From positions 1 to 36,689 of the forward strand of contig CAKTZR010000024.1 in NCBI GenBank assembly GCA_934636105.1: DNA of 36,689 nucleotides, read 5' to 3'. The stretch's first letter is position 1, and the number at the start of each line of letters is the position of its first letter. Shown piece by piece: positions 8,364 to 15,274 of this stretch. Both the position numbers and the translations under genes were made by a program. The notes below the pieces were generated by a model. It was not told the origin of the DNA. It did no database searches and saw only the letters and a program-made list of their open reading frames with translations. Source of the stretch: an uncultured Clostridia bacterium. GTDB taxonomy: Bacteria > Bacillota > Clostridia > Christensenellales > Aristaeellaceae.

Positions 8364-9245
8364 ATGCGACTCCTCATCTACGGCGCGGGCGTAATCGGTT
8401 CGCTGTACGCCGCTTTATTCGCGCAGGCCGGACTGGAAACCAGCCTCTACGCCAGAGGAAAGCGGCTGGAGACGCTCCAAACCGATGGGCTTCTGTATCT
8501 GGACAAACGCCGGATTCAAAAAGCAGACGTTACCATTCTTTCCGAACTTCAAAGCGGCGACCGATACGATTTCATTTTTCTGACGGTTCGGGAAAATCAG
8601 CTGATTCAAGCTTTGAACGAGCTGAAAGCAAATCAAAGCCCGTGCATCGTCACCATGGTCAATTCGATTGACGACTACGGCAAATGGGAAAGCATCTGCG
8701 GAAAGGGACGCATTCTTCCGGCTTTTCCGGGCGCAGGCGGCGGAATCAGGGACGGCGTGCTGGATGCGGCGCTCACGCCGCGTTGGGTTCAGCCCACCAC
8801 CTTCGCCGAAATTTCGGGCGAAAAAACGGAAAGAACCGAGCGCCTTTCCATCCTGTTTCGAAAAGCCAAAATCCCGTATCAGCAGGTGAAGGATATGCAC
8901 CTCTGGCAGCTCTGCCATCTGGCGATGGTCGTGCCCATCGCCGACGTCTATGCGCTGGCCGACAATCCGAGTAAAGCGGGGCGCGAACAAAAGATCATGC
9001 GTCAAACAGCCATGCAGCTGAAAACCAATTTCCGCCGTTTGAAAAAGGCCTACGGAAAGCTGTCGCCCGCAAAGATGAATCTCTTTTGGCTCGCCCCTGT
9101 GCCCGCGCTGACGATTGCGCTGTCCCTTGTTTTTGAAAGCGCTTTTGGAAACAGGTTCATGTATCAGCACGCCGTTAAAGCGCCGGACGAAATGCGGCAG
9201 CTGCACGACCAGTTTTATGGTTATCTGGACGCAAGAGCACAATAG
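8364..9245 (+). CDS. ketopantoate reductase-like (ApbA/PanE fold) oxidoreductase
   Basis: A 293-residue protein with the N-terminal NAD(P)-binding signature LLIYGAGVIGSLYAALFAQAG (residues 3-23) and the basic YARG segment expected for NADPH preference. The FLTVRENQ and NSIDDYG positions correspond to FxxVKxxQ and NGxGN of 2-dehydropantoate 2-reductases, but NGxGN is degenerate. The C-terminal helical domain diverges strongly from PanE. It is probably a family member acting on another substrate, so no gene symbol is given. Only a weak GGTGG precedes the ATG. The Nudix gene follows after 62 bp on the same strand. Confidence 0.75.
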   Translation: MRLLIYGAGVIGSLYAALFAQAGLETSLYARGKRLETLQTDGLLYLDKRRIQKADVTILSELQSGDRYDFIFLTVRENQLIQALNELKANQSPCIVTMVNSIDDYGKWESICGKGRILPAFPGAGGGIRDGVLDAALTPRWVQPTTFAEISGEKTERTERLSILFRKAKIPYQQVKDMHLWQLCHLAMVVPIADVYALADNPSKAGREQKIMRQTAMQLKTNFRRLKKAYGKLSPAKMNLFWLAPVPALTIALSLVFESAFGNRFMYQHAVKAPDEMRQLHDQFYGYLDARAQ

Positions 9246-9307
9246 CCTTTTCATCGATAAAACGCCGTCAATTCAGGATGGACAAACGCAGAAAGGAACA
9301 ACACCCC

Positions 9308-9772
9308 ATGTCACGAACGGAAGAAGTCGAGCTGACCAACATGTGCATGATCTGCGACGGGCGGGGCAACGTGCTCGTGCAGAACAAAACAAACCATCCC
9401 GCCTGGCACGGATGGAATTTCCCCGGCGGCCACGTTGAAAAAGGCGAATTTGTCACGCCGTCGGTCATCCGCGAAATGCGGGAAGAAACGGGTCTGACCA
9501 TCGAAAACCCGAAGCTGTGCGGCATCAAGGAATTTCACAAGGCCGCGGATGGAAAGCGCTACATCGTCTTTCTGTATACGGCCAGCCGCTTTTCGGGCGA
9601 GCTGAAATCCTCCGACGAGGGCGAGGTTTTCTGGTATCCGCTCGCCGACCTGCCCTCATCGCCCAAACTCATCGACGGCTTTGCGGATATGCTGCCCGTT
9701 TTCACCTCCGAGGCCGTCAGCGAAATGTATTACGCCGAAAACGGAGATTTGTTTGACACGGTGCTCTGCTGA
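9308..9772 (+). CDS. Nudix hydrolase (MutT/8-oxo-dGTPase-like)
   Basis: A 154-residue Nudix protein that hydrolyses a nucleoside diphosphate-linked substrate. The Nudix box is complete: GHVEKGEFVTPSVIREMREE followed by TG, matching Gx5Ex7REUxEExGU. It resembles clostridial 8-oxo-dGTP diphosphatases. An ATG at 9278 in frame would add ten residues, but GAAAGGAAC at 9291-9299 sits correctly only for the ATG at 9308. It precedes a degraded hydrolase region on the same strand. Confidence 0.88.
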   Translation: MSRTEEVELTNMCMICDGRGNVLVQNKTNHPAWHGWNFPGGHVEKGEFVTPSVIREMREETGLTIENPKLCGIKEFHKAADGKRYIVFLYTASRFSGELKSSDEGEVFWYPLADLPSSPKLIDGFADMLPVFTSEAVSEMYYAENGDLFDTVLC

Positions 9773-9812
9773 GCGCAAAAACGGACGAGCGAAAAAGGAA
9801 AGGTGCATCGCC

Positions 9813-10232
9813 GTGACGATTCATGAGTTTGGAAAAGAAAATTCGAAAACGCTTCTGCTGATTCATCCGTCCGTCGTGAAGTGGGATTACTTTGAAGCCG
9901 TCATCCCGCTTCTGCAAAAGGATTATCACCTGCTGATTCCCGCCCTCCCCGGCTATGACTTTGAGGATGACAGCGATTTCACCAGCGTAGAACAAATCGC
10001 CGCCGAGTTGAACGCCTGGCTTCAGGAAAAGGGTTATGCCGAACTGGATATGGTATACGGCTGTTCGATGGGCGGTTCCATCGCGCTGCTGGCTGCCCTG
10101 GGGCAGAGCATCCCCATCCGTCATTGCATATTGAGGGCTTCATCCCCCATTTGTTTCATCAATGCTTGGCAAGGAGAAACGCTATGGATGTTCATGAATT
10201 TGGCAGGGAAAACAGCCGGAAAATCGTTTTGA
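9813..10232 (+). pseudogene. 3'-truncated alpha/beta hydrolase
   Basis: Starting from GTG at 9813 behind AAGGAAAGG, the frame reads VTIHEFGKENSKTLLLIHPS, a classic alpha/beta-hydrolase N-terminus, and continues to the nucleophile elbow YGCSMGGS. Homology-like sequence ends near ...GQSIPIRHCI (about 10128). The remaining 30 or so codons run through unrelated sequence and over the start of a second hydrolase. The C-terminal half with the catalytic Asp/His is absent. Its N-terminus is visibly paralogous to the fragment at 10184 (HEFGKENSK versus HEFGRENSR). Confidence 0.8.
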
Positions 10233-10351
10233 TTCCCGGCAACATGATGTGCTGGCGGCAGTTTGAAGCCGTCATTCCCCTGCTTGAAACGCATTATCAC
10301 GTCGTCGCCATCAGCACGGACGGCTACGACGGCACAGGCGAAAACGGCTGA
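10184..10351 (+). pseudogene. N-terminal fragment of a second alpha/beta hydrolase
   Basis: MDVHEFGRENSRKIVLIPGN begins a hydrolase copy paralogous to the one just upstream, with AAGGAG at 10171-10176 before the ATG. After about 50 residues (STDGYDGTG) it runs into the 3' end of an oppositely oriented aldo-keto reductase fragment and stops. The nucleophile elbow and the rest of the enzyme are lost. Confidence 0.8.
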
Positions 10352-10668
10352 TGCAGCAGGCAGAGATCAAGGTAATCCGTGCGCAGCTTGCGCATCGATT
10401 CCATCACGGATTCCTTCGCCGCCTCATAACCGTAATGCTCCGCCCAGACCTTGGTGGTCAGAAAGATATCCCCGCGCGCCACGCCGGAATGCTCAATCGC
10501 CGCGCCGACCTGCTCCTCGTTGAAATAGCTCTGCGCCGTATCGATGGCGCGATAGCCCACCTTGAGCGCATCGGAAACGCAGCGCTCGCATTCGTCCTGC
10601 GTCACCTGATATACGCCATAGCCCAGCTGCGGCATTTGAACGCCGTTTGAAAGTGTAATATAGTCCAT
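10324..10668 (-). pseudogene. N-terminal fragment of an aldo-keto reductase
   Basis: Reads MDYITLSNGVQMPQLGYGVY, then the catalytic Asp/Tyr segment AIDTAQSYFNEEQVG, the catalytic Lys in LTTKVW and His in LLHQPFS, as in NADPH-dependent aldo-keto reductases. The frame ends 5 residues after LLHQPF, at the junction with the hydrolase fragment (about 10340-10347), so some 160 C-terminal residues, including the NADPH 2'-phosphate site, are gone. It starts 3 nt after the flavodoxin fragment's stop, preserving an old minus-strand operon order. Confidence 0.82.
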
Positions 10669-10671
10669 GAT

Positions 10672-10977
10672 TCAGCCGTTTGCGCGCACCCATTTTTCCA
10701 GCGCGGGCTTTGCGCCGTCCACGCTGCTGCCGTGGATATCCAGCCCCTTGGCGACCGTCGCGCCTTTGGCCGCCTTGGCGATGTCCCGAACCGTATTGGA
10801 CAAACCGCTTCCCTCGTGCGTGCAGAAGGGATGAATCGTCTTGCCCGTAAAATCATACGCACCCAGGAAGGTATACACCGCCATCGGCATTGTGCCCCAG
10901 TAATTCGGATAGCCCAGATAGATTTCATCGCAGCCGTCCAGATTCTCCGGCAAGCTCACCATCGGCGTTCCAGTCAT
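10672..10977 (-). pseudogene. C-terminal fragment of a flavodoxin
   Basis: VSLPENLDGCDEIYLGYPNY is followed by WGTMPMAVYTFL, the THEGSGLSNT FMN-contact loop and a KPALEKWV ending. These are typical of the C-terminal two thirds of clostridial flavodoxins. The N-terminal FMN phosphate loop is missing: the sequence upstream belongs to a different gene (Fe-S oxidoreductase fragment). The ATG at 10977 is a chance codon at the junction. Non-functional as a flavodoxin. Confidence 0.82.
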
Positions 10978-11140
10978 GGTGAATCTGCTTGGTGTTCATC
11001 GTCGCGAACAGATCCGGGATGGAGATGTGCTTCGGACAGCCGTCGATGAACCTTGCCCTCCGCCTTGAGCGCAAACGCCGTCTCATAGGCGCGGCACGCC
11101 TTGAAGTGGCTCCCGCCGCCGGGCTGGTCTGTCAGCCCAA
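10962..11140 (-). pseudogene. remnant of an aldo/keto reductase-type 4Fe-4S oxidoreductase
   Basis: On the minus strand one frame reads FIDGCPKHISIPDLFATMN then TKQIHHDWNAD (about 10962-11045). This is the ferredoxin-like end segment of COG1453-type oxidoreductases. It enters the flavodoxin fragment out of frame. Upstream, in another frame, is a piece reading LTDQPGGGSHFKACRAYETA, which I do not recognise. No start codon or complete domain survives. This is probably the decayed first gene of the operon divergent from the AraC regulator; boundaries are approximate. Confidence 0.6.
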
Positions 11141-11153
11141 AATATGATACAAT
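11125..11153 (+). promoter_or_regulatory. possible promoter of the AraC-family gene
   Basis: TATGATACAAT contains two overlapping -10 candidates (TATGAT 11143-11148 and TACAAT 11148-11153). Only a poor -35 (TGGTCT) is found at 17 bp. Confidence 0.35.
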
Positions 11154-11184
11154 AAAGCCATCTGATGAAGAAGGGGGCGGCTAT

Positions 11185-12189
11185 ATGCCGGGAGATTGGA
11201 AACAGGCGCTGGAAGCGCGTCTTGCGGATGTGCCCAAGGGCGAGCTGCTCGTCTGCGCCAAACCGGACGCGCTGTTCTTTTCTCCGCCCGTCTGCGCCTG
11301 CATCGGCCGGGAGGATAAAGGGCGGCTGGATATCTGGCCGCTGTATCCCGGCGTAGAGCTGACGCTGCAAGCATACAGCGCAAAATCCGTCGCCTTTCAT
11401 CACAATACGCCCGGCGCGCCGCTGCTGGAAATCAACCATTGCTACGCCGGACGCGTGGGCTACACCAGCGACACGGGTTTGGCGCTGTATCTCGGCGTGG
11501 GAGATCTCTCGCTGCACGGGCTGCACACCTGCGCGGAAACGGTCATGCAGTTCCCCTTTGACGGCTATCTGGGGTTCAGCTTCCGCATCGACGCAGCGCA
11601 GCTGGACGCAGACCCACCGGAATTCATGCGCGACGCGGGCGTGACCGGCGCGCAGATTCTCGCCCGCTTCTGCGGGGAAAACGGTTTTTCCGTCCTCTCC
11701 TCGGCGGAGCAAGTCGGCGCGCTGCTCGATCCGCTCTATACCCTGCCGGAACGCCTGCTGATTCCCTACGCCAAGCTCAAATTTCAGGAGCTGATGCTGC
11801 TGCTCAGCGTTACGGAAGCGCCGCCCGTCACCCAGAGCGCCTACAAAACCGAGCAGATCGCGCTCATCCGCCAGATTCACGACCAGATGATGTCGGATAT
11901 GAGCCAGCGCTGCACGATTGAAATGCTCTCCCAGCAATACCACATCAATACCTCGACGCTCAAAAATCTGTTCAAGACCGTCTATGGTCAGCCCCTCGCC
12001 GCGCACATGAAGGAGCACCGCATGGAATATGCCGCGCGGCTTCTGCGCACGACGACCGATTCCCTCTCCGAAATCGCAGAAAAGGTCGGCTATGAAAGCC
12101 AAAGCAAGCTGACTGCCGCGTTCAAGAGCGCTTACGGCGTTTTGCCCAGCGAATATCGAAAAGAGAAAAAAGAAAACGGCCGCCCTTGA
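11185..12189 (+). CDS. AraC-family transcriptional regulator
   Basis: A 334-residue regulator. The C-terminal ~100 residues carry the two helix-turn-helix units of AraC proteins: TIEMLSQQYHINTSTLKNLF for the first, and LSEIAEKVGYESQSKLTAAF then KSAYGVLPSEYRK for the second. The N-terminal ~220 residues form a ligand/dimer domain of unknown specificity. AAGGGGG at 11171-11177 fixes the ATG at 11185 although the frame is open further upstream. It diverges from the decayed oxidoreductase/flavodoxin/aldo-keto reductase operon, its likely former target. It may now regulate only itself or distant genes. Confidence 0.88.
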   Translation: MPGDWKQALEARLADVPKGELLVCAKPDALFFSPPVCACIGREDKGRLDIWPLYPGVELTLQAYSAKSVAFHHNTPGAPLLEINHCYAGRVGYTSDTGLALYLGVGDLSLHGLHTCAETVMQFPFDGYLGFSFRIDAAQLDADPPEFMRDAGVTGAQILARFCGENGFSVLSSAEQVGALLDPLYTLPERLLIPYAKLKFQELMLLLSVTEAPPVTQSAYKTEQIALIRQIHDQMMSDMSQRCTIEMLSQQYHINTSTLKNLFKTVYGQPLAAHMKEHRMEYAARLLRTTTDSLSEIAEKVGYESQSKLTAAFKSAYGVLPSEYRKEKKENGRP

Positions 12190-12199
12190 CGAGCGGCCG
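12165..12199 (-). terminator. minus-strand terminator downstream of the P-type ATPase gene
   Basis: On the minus strand CGGCCGC (12199-12193) pairs with GCGGCCG (12183-12177) and is followed by TTTTCTTTTTT. It overlaps the last codons of the convergent AraC gene and would stop transcripts leaving the ATPase gene. Confidence 0.7.
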
Positions 12200-12264
12200 G
12201 AACGATGCTGCAATATAGGCACAGCAGCGGGCTTTTACAGAGCTTTAGCCCTGCTTATCAGAGC

Positions 12265-12300
12265 GATCATGATGGCCGTCATGATCCTCTTTTTTCTTTT
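12265..12300 (+). terminator. terminator of the AraC-family gene
   Basis: GATCATGA (12265-12272) and TCATGATC (12279-12286) form an 8-bp stem, followed by CTCTTTTTTCTTTT. It is 75 bp past the AraC stop and faces the convergent ATPase gene. Confidence 0.7.
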
Positions 12301-12333
12301 GCAGGTCTTCCAGCGTCCTACGCGTCCCTTTCT

Positions 12334-14217
12334 TTACAGATTATGAACCCGCAGCGCGCGGATCGCGTTGAGCACGGCCAGCACCATCACGCCGACGTCG
12401 GCGAAAATCGCGGCCCACATGTTCGCAATGCCCAGTGCGCCGAGCGCCAGACAGGCGAACTTGATGACCAATGCAAACACGATGTTCTGATAGACAATGC
12501 CGATGCACTTGCGGGAAATGCGGATGGCCTTCGCGATCTTCATCGGGTCGTCATCCATCAGCACAACGTCCGCCGCTTCGATGGCTGCATCCGAACCCAT
12601 CGCGCCCATCGCAATGCCGATATCCGCGCGGCTCAAAACAGGCGCGTCGTTGATGCCGTCGCCGACAAACGCCAATTTGTTCTTTTCGCCTTTCGCGGTG
12701 AGCAGCTTCTCCACCTGCGCCACCTTGTCGGCAGGCAGCAGTTCGCTGTGTACCTCGTCCACGCCCAAGTCCTTCGCAACCTGCTCGGCCACACGCGCCG
12801 TGTCGCCGGTCAGCATGACGGTCTTCTCCACGCCGGAACGCTTAAGCCGCTCGATGGCTTCCTTCGCATGCGGCTTCACCACGTCGGAGATGACGATGTG
12901 GCCCGCATACTGGCCGTCGATGGCCATGTGGATGATCGTGCCGACGCTGTGACACTCGATGAACGCGATGTGGTTCAGCTCCATCAGTTTGCTGTTGCCG
13001 GCCAGCACGTCATGGCCGTCCACCTTGGCGGAAATGCCCTTTCCGCTGATCTCCTGAATATCGCTCACACGGTCGCGGTCGATCTCTTTGCCATAGGCGC
13101 GCTGCAAGCTCTTGCTGATGGGATGGGAGGACGCGCATTCGGCCAGCGCCGCATATTCCAGCAGCTTTTCGTCCTCCATCTCGTTGTGGTGAACGCCGCT
13201 GACCTCGAAAACGCCCTGCGTCAGCGTGCCGGTCTTATCAAAGACAACCGTCTTGACCTGGGACAGCGTTTCCAGATAGTTCGAACCCTTGATAAGCACG
13301 CCTTCCTTGCTCGCGCCGCCGATGCCCGCAAAGAAGCTGAGCGGAATGCTGATGACCAGCGCGCAGGGGCAGGAGATGACCAGGAACGTCAGCGCGCGGT
13401 AAATCCATTCGCCCCACTGGGCGGGATTTCCCATCAGCAGCCGCACGACGGGCGGCAGAATCGCCAGCGCCAGCGCGCCGTAGCAGACGGCAGGCGTATA
13501 CACCCGGGCAAACTTGGAAATGAAATCCTCGGATTTCGACTTGTGGGAGCTGGAATCCTCCACCAACTCCAGGATTTTAGAGACGGTGGATTCGCCGAAC
13601 TCCTTCGTCGTCTGAATGCGCAGCACGCCGGTCATGTTGATGCAGCCGCTGATGACCTCGTCGCCCTCCTTGGCGTCGCGGGGCAGGCTCTCGCCCGTCA
13701 GTGCGCTGGTGTTCAGACTGGATGTGCCGGAGAGAATCACGCCGTCCAGCGGCACCTTTTCTCCCGGCTGCACGACGATCACGCTGCCGATTTCCACCTC
13801 GTCCGGATCGACCTTTTTCAGCTGGCCGTCACGCTCGATGTTCGCGTAATCCGGGCGGATATCCATCAGCGCGCTGATGTTGCGGCGGCTCTTGCCGACC
13901 GCATAGCTCTGGAACAGTTCGCCGATCTGATAAAACAGCATAACGGCAATGGCTTCGACATAGTCGCCGCTGCGTTCGTAAATCGCCAGCGCGAACGCGC
14001 CGATGGTGGCGACCGCCATCAGGAAGTTCTCGTCGAACACCTGACGGTTCAGAATGCCCTTCCACGCCTTTTTCAAAATGTCATAGCCGATGACCAGATA
14101 GGCGACCAGATACAGCGCAAGCTGCAAAATACCGGTCACTGGAATCAGCTTGAGCGCGATCAGCATCGCCGCGGCAATCAGAATGCGCGTCAGCATCTTT
14201 TTCTGCTTCTTGTTCAT
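12334..14217 (-). CDS. zinc/cadmium-type P1B ATPase (ZntA/CadA-like exporter)
   Basis: A 627-residue heavy-metal efflux ATPase of the plasma membrane. Motifs are the actuator TGES (174-177), transmembrane metal-site CPC (283-285), phosphorylation-site DKTGT (327-331), the P1B His-Pro in ASSHPIS, MLTGD and GDGINDAP. The last membrane helices carry a Lys (VIKFACLALGALG) and FADVGVMVLAVLNA, the Lys/Asp pair typical of Zn2+/Cd2+/Pb2+ pumps. It has no N-terminal HMA domain; that domain is encoded just upstream as a separate protein. The frame is open beyond 14217, but AAGGAG at 14226-14231 and protein N-terminal logic select this ATG. An ArsR regulator diverges upstream of the operon. Confidence 0.93.
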   Translation of the reverse strand: MNKKQKKMLTRILIAAAMLIALKLIPVTGILQLALYLVAYLVIGYDILKKAWKGILNRQVFDENFLMAVATIGAFALAIYERSGDYVEAIAVMLFYQIGELFQSYAVGKSRRNISALMDIRPDYANIERDGQLKKVDPDEVEIGSVIVVQPGEKVPLDGVILSGTSSLNTSALTGESLPRDAKEGDEVISGCINMTGVLRIQTTKEFGESTVSKILELVEDSSSHKSKSEDFISKFARVYTPAVCYGALALAILPPVVRLLMGNPAQWGEWIYRALTFLVISCPCALVISIPLSFFAGIGGASKEGVLIKGSNYLETLSQVKTVVFDKTGTLTQGVFEVSGVHHNEMEDEKLLEYAALAECASSHPISKSLQRAYGKEIDRDRVSDIQEISGKGISAKVDGHDVLAGNSKLMELNHIAFIECHSVGTIIHMAIDGQYAGHIVISDVVKPHAKEAIERLKRSGVEKTVMLTGDTARVAEQVAKDLGVDEVHSELLPADKVAQVEKLLTAKGEKNKLAFVGDGINDAPVLSRADIGIAMGAMGSDAAIEAADVVLMDDDPMKIAKAIRISRKCIGIVYQNIVFALVIKFACLALGALGIANMWAAIFADVGVMVLAVLNAIRALRVHNL

Positions 14218-14230
14218 GCTCCGCTCTCCT

Positions 14231-14249
14231 TCGATTAAGCAATCGTTTA
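14231..14249. promoter_or_regulatory. ArsR-type operator-like site before the ATPase gene
   Basis: TCGATTAAGCAATCGTTTA matches the site at 14663-14681 at 17 of 19 positions. Its core TTAAGC-N4-GTTTAA is an imperfect inverted repeat, as bound by SmtB/ArsR proteins. It touches the ATPase ribosome binding site. Confidence 0.55.
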
Positions 14250-14310
14250 ACGATTTTTGGAAAAACTGCGCCTCATTCCGCTTGAAACAAGGCGCTGAAA
14301 AACGTTTTCT

Positions 14311-14391
14311 TTCCGCTTGGCGGAGCTTCATTGACGGTAGAATGGGGCCGCGTGCGCAAAACCTTCGGTTTTGAATGAAGCTGCGGCGGAA
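14311..14391. other. intercistronic inverted repeat between the HMA and ATPase genes
   Basis: AGCTTCATT (14324-14332) pairs with AATGAAGCT (14374-14382); outside it TTCCGC (14311-14316) can pair with GCGGAA (14386-14391), and inside sits AAAACC-TTC-GGTTTT (14358-14372). There is no T run, so processing, mRNA stability or differential expression is more likely than termination. Confidence 0.55.
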
Positions 14392-14403
14392 GTAAGTCTG
14401 GGC

Positions 14404-14625
14404 TTAGCCCAGTTCGATTTCGCAGTCCGGCTCAACCTTCTTGCAGGCCTTGAGCACATCCTGCATAACCGCCTTCGCGTCCGCGCCCTCGGCGAACTCG
14501 ACAATCATCTTCTGGGTCATGAAATTGACGGTCGCATTCGCCACACCGGCGGTCTTGCGGGTGGCTTCTTCCATCAGGTTGGCGCAGTTGGCGCAGTCCA
14601 CTTCGATTTTATAGCTCTTTTTCAT
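14404..14625 (-). CDS. HMA-domain metal-binding protein paired with the ATPase
   Basis: A 73-residue heavy-metal-associated (CopZ-like fold) protein, MKKSYKIEVDCANCANLMEE, with the metal-site CANC at Cys11/Cys14, then GVANATVNF as expected for the ferredoxin-like fold. The C-terminus has CKKVEPDCEIELG with two more Cys. AAGGAA at 14636-14641 selects this start in a longer open frame. It most likely stands in for the N-terminal metal-binding domain missing from the downstream ATPase, passing Zn/Cd-type ions to it. The CANC core and separate coding are like those seen in clostridial CadA operons. Confidence 0.85.
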   Translation of the reverse strand: MKKSYKIEVDCANCANLMEEATRKTAGVANATVNFMTQKMIVEFAEGADAKAVMQDVLKACKKVEPDCEIELG

Positions 14626-14662
14626 CTTCGTTGACTTCCTTTCTGTTCGGCCTAATGATTTA

Positions 14663-14681
14663 TCGATTAAGCACTTGTTTA
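14663..14681. promoter_or_regulatory. ArsR-type operator-like site in the divergent control region
   Basis: TCGATTAAGCACTTGTTTA is 17/19 identical to the site at 14231-14249. It overlaps the -35 of the arsR promoter and lies in the 5' leader of the minus-strand HMA transcript, placed to repress both directions. Confidence 0.6.
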
Positions 14682-14703
14682 TTTGATATAGCCGTAGTAT
14701 AAT
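14675..14703 (+). promoter_or_regulatory. arsR promoter
   Basis: -35 TTGTTT (14675-14680), 17-bp spacer and consensus -10 TATAAT (14698-14703). The -35 lies within the operator-like site. Confidence 0.7.
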
Positions 14704-14724
14704 ACGTTTAACTCGCCGACGCAA
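14696..14724 (-). promoter_or_regulatory. promoter of the HMA-ATPase operon, overlapping the arsR -10
   Basis: On the minus strand, -35 TTGCGT (14724-14719), 17-bp spacer and -10 TATACT (14701-14696). Its -10 shares AGTATAAT with the arsR -10 on the other strand, so the two divergent promoters exclude each other. Confidence 0.6.
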
Positions 14725-14741
14725 GCCCTTTGCCGCAACAT

Positions 14742-14779
14742 CTTCCGTTTGGGCGAAAGGTCCTTCCGTTTGGGCGAAA
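14742..14779. repeat. two 17-bp direct repeats in the arsR leader
   Basis: CTTCCGTTTGGGCGAAA occurs exactly at 14742-14758 and 14763-14779, a 21-bp period that puts both copies on one DNA face. ACGCAAG also flanks the block (14719-14725, 14780-14786). Confidence 0.85.
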
Positions 14780-14803
14780 ACGCAAGTCAAGGGAGAACGT
14801 TTT

Positions 14804-15133
14804 ATGAGTGAGCATCCTCTGCATCCCGCGCCGCAGGATACCGCGTCCTTTCAGGCGGCCGCGCAGCTTTTCAAGTATTTGAGCGATCCGACGCGCGTGC
14901 GTCTGTTCTTCATCCTCTGCCACAGCGAGAAATGCGTCATCCAGCTTTCCGAGTGCATGGAGATGTCCTCGCCCGCGCTGTCGCACCATCTGCGTCCCCT
15001 TCGCGCGGCGGGGCTGATCGTTTCCCGCCGGGAGGGCAAGGAGGTCTACTACCGCGCCGCCGACACGGTTGAAGCGCAGCTTTTCCACAAGATGATCGAG
15101 CAGGTACTCGAAATCGCGTGTCCGGGAAAGTAA
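14804..15133 (+). CDS. ArsR/SmtB-family metal-sensing repressor
   Basis: A 109-residue winged-helix dimeric repressor. The recognition region reads LFKYLSDPTRVRLFFIL, then EKCVIQLSECMEMSSPALSH and HLRPLRAAGLI, and the wing is VSRREGKEVYYR. The C-terminal helix DTVEAQLFHKMIEQVL with following EIAC could supply metal ligands, as in the alpha-5 site of SmtB/CzrA-type Zn sensors; Cys in EKCV could be part of an alpha-3 site. It diverges from the HMA-ATPase operon and probably represses that operon and itself until Zn/Cd-type metal rises. AAGGGAG lies about 8 nt before the ATG. Confidence 0.88.
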   Translation: MSEHPLHPAPQDTASFQAAAQLFKYLSDPTRVRLFFILCHSEKCVIQLSECMEMSSPALSHHLRPLRAAGLIVSRREGKEVYYRAADTVEAQLFHKMIEQVLEIACPGK

Positions 15134-15135
15134 CG

Positions 15136-15272
15136 TTGGGGCTTTGCCCCAAACCCCACCAGAAAACTGAGTTTTCTGGACTTTCCACCTTCATTTATCG
15201 CTTTGCGATAAATGATAAAGAGGGAAATCCAAGAACCTCAGGTTCTTGGCAGGGTATGGGACAGCGTCCCAT
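15136..15272. repeat. array of five perfect hairpins with 3-nt loops
   Basis: In 137 bp between the convergent arsR and alaX genes lie five perfect hairpins. They are TTGGGGC/GCCCCAA (15136-15152), CCAGAAAAC/GTTTTCTGG (15159-15179), TCATTTATCGC/GCGATAAATGA (15191-15215), CCAAGAACC/GGTTCTTGG (15229-15249) and ATGGGAC/GTCCCAT (15256-15272). Each has a 3-nt loop and none is followed by a long T run. No coding sequence is visible. Confidence 0.85.
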
Positions 15273-15274
15273 CG

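Noticed and set aside
12205..14238. Long open frame on the plus strand, antisense to the P-type ATPase
   Set aside because: It mirrors the codon bias of a verified ATPase in a G+C-rich genome, has no ribosome site, and its protein is rich in His/Arg/Gln with no family resemblance.
14742..14779. Start of a CRISPR or insertion-sequence end
   Set aside because: Only two 17-bp copies separated by 4 bp, with no transposase or cas gene nearby.
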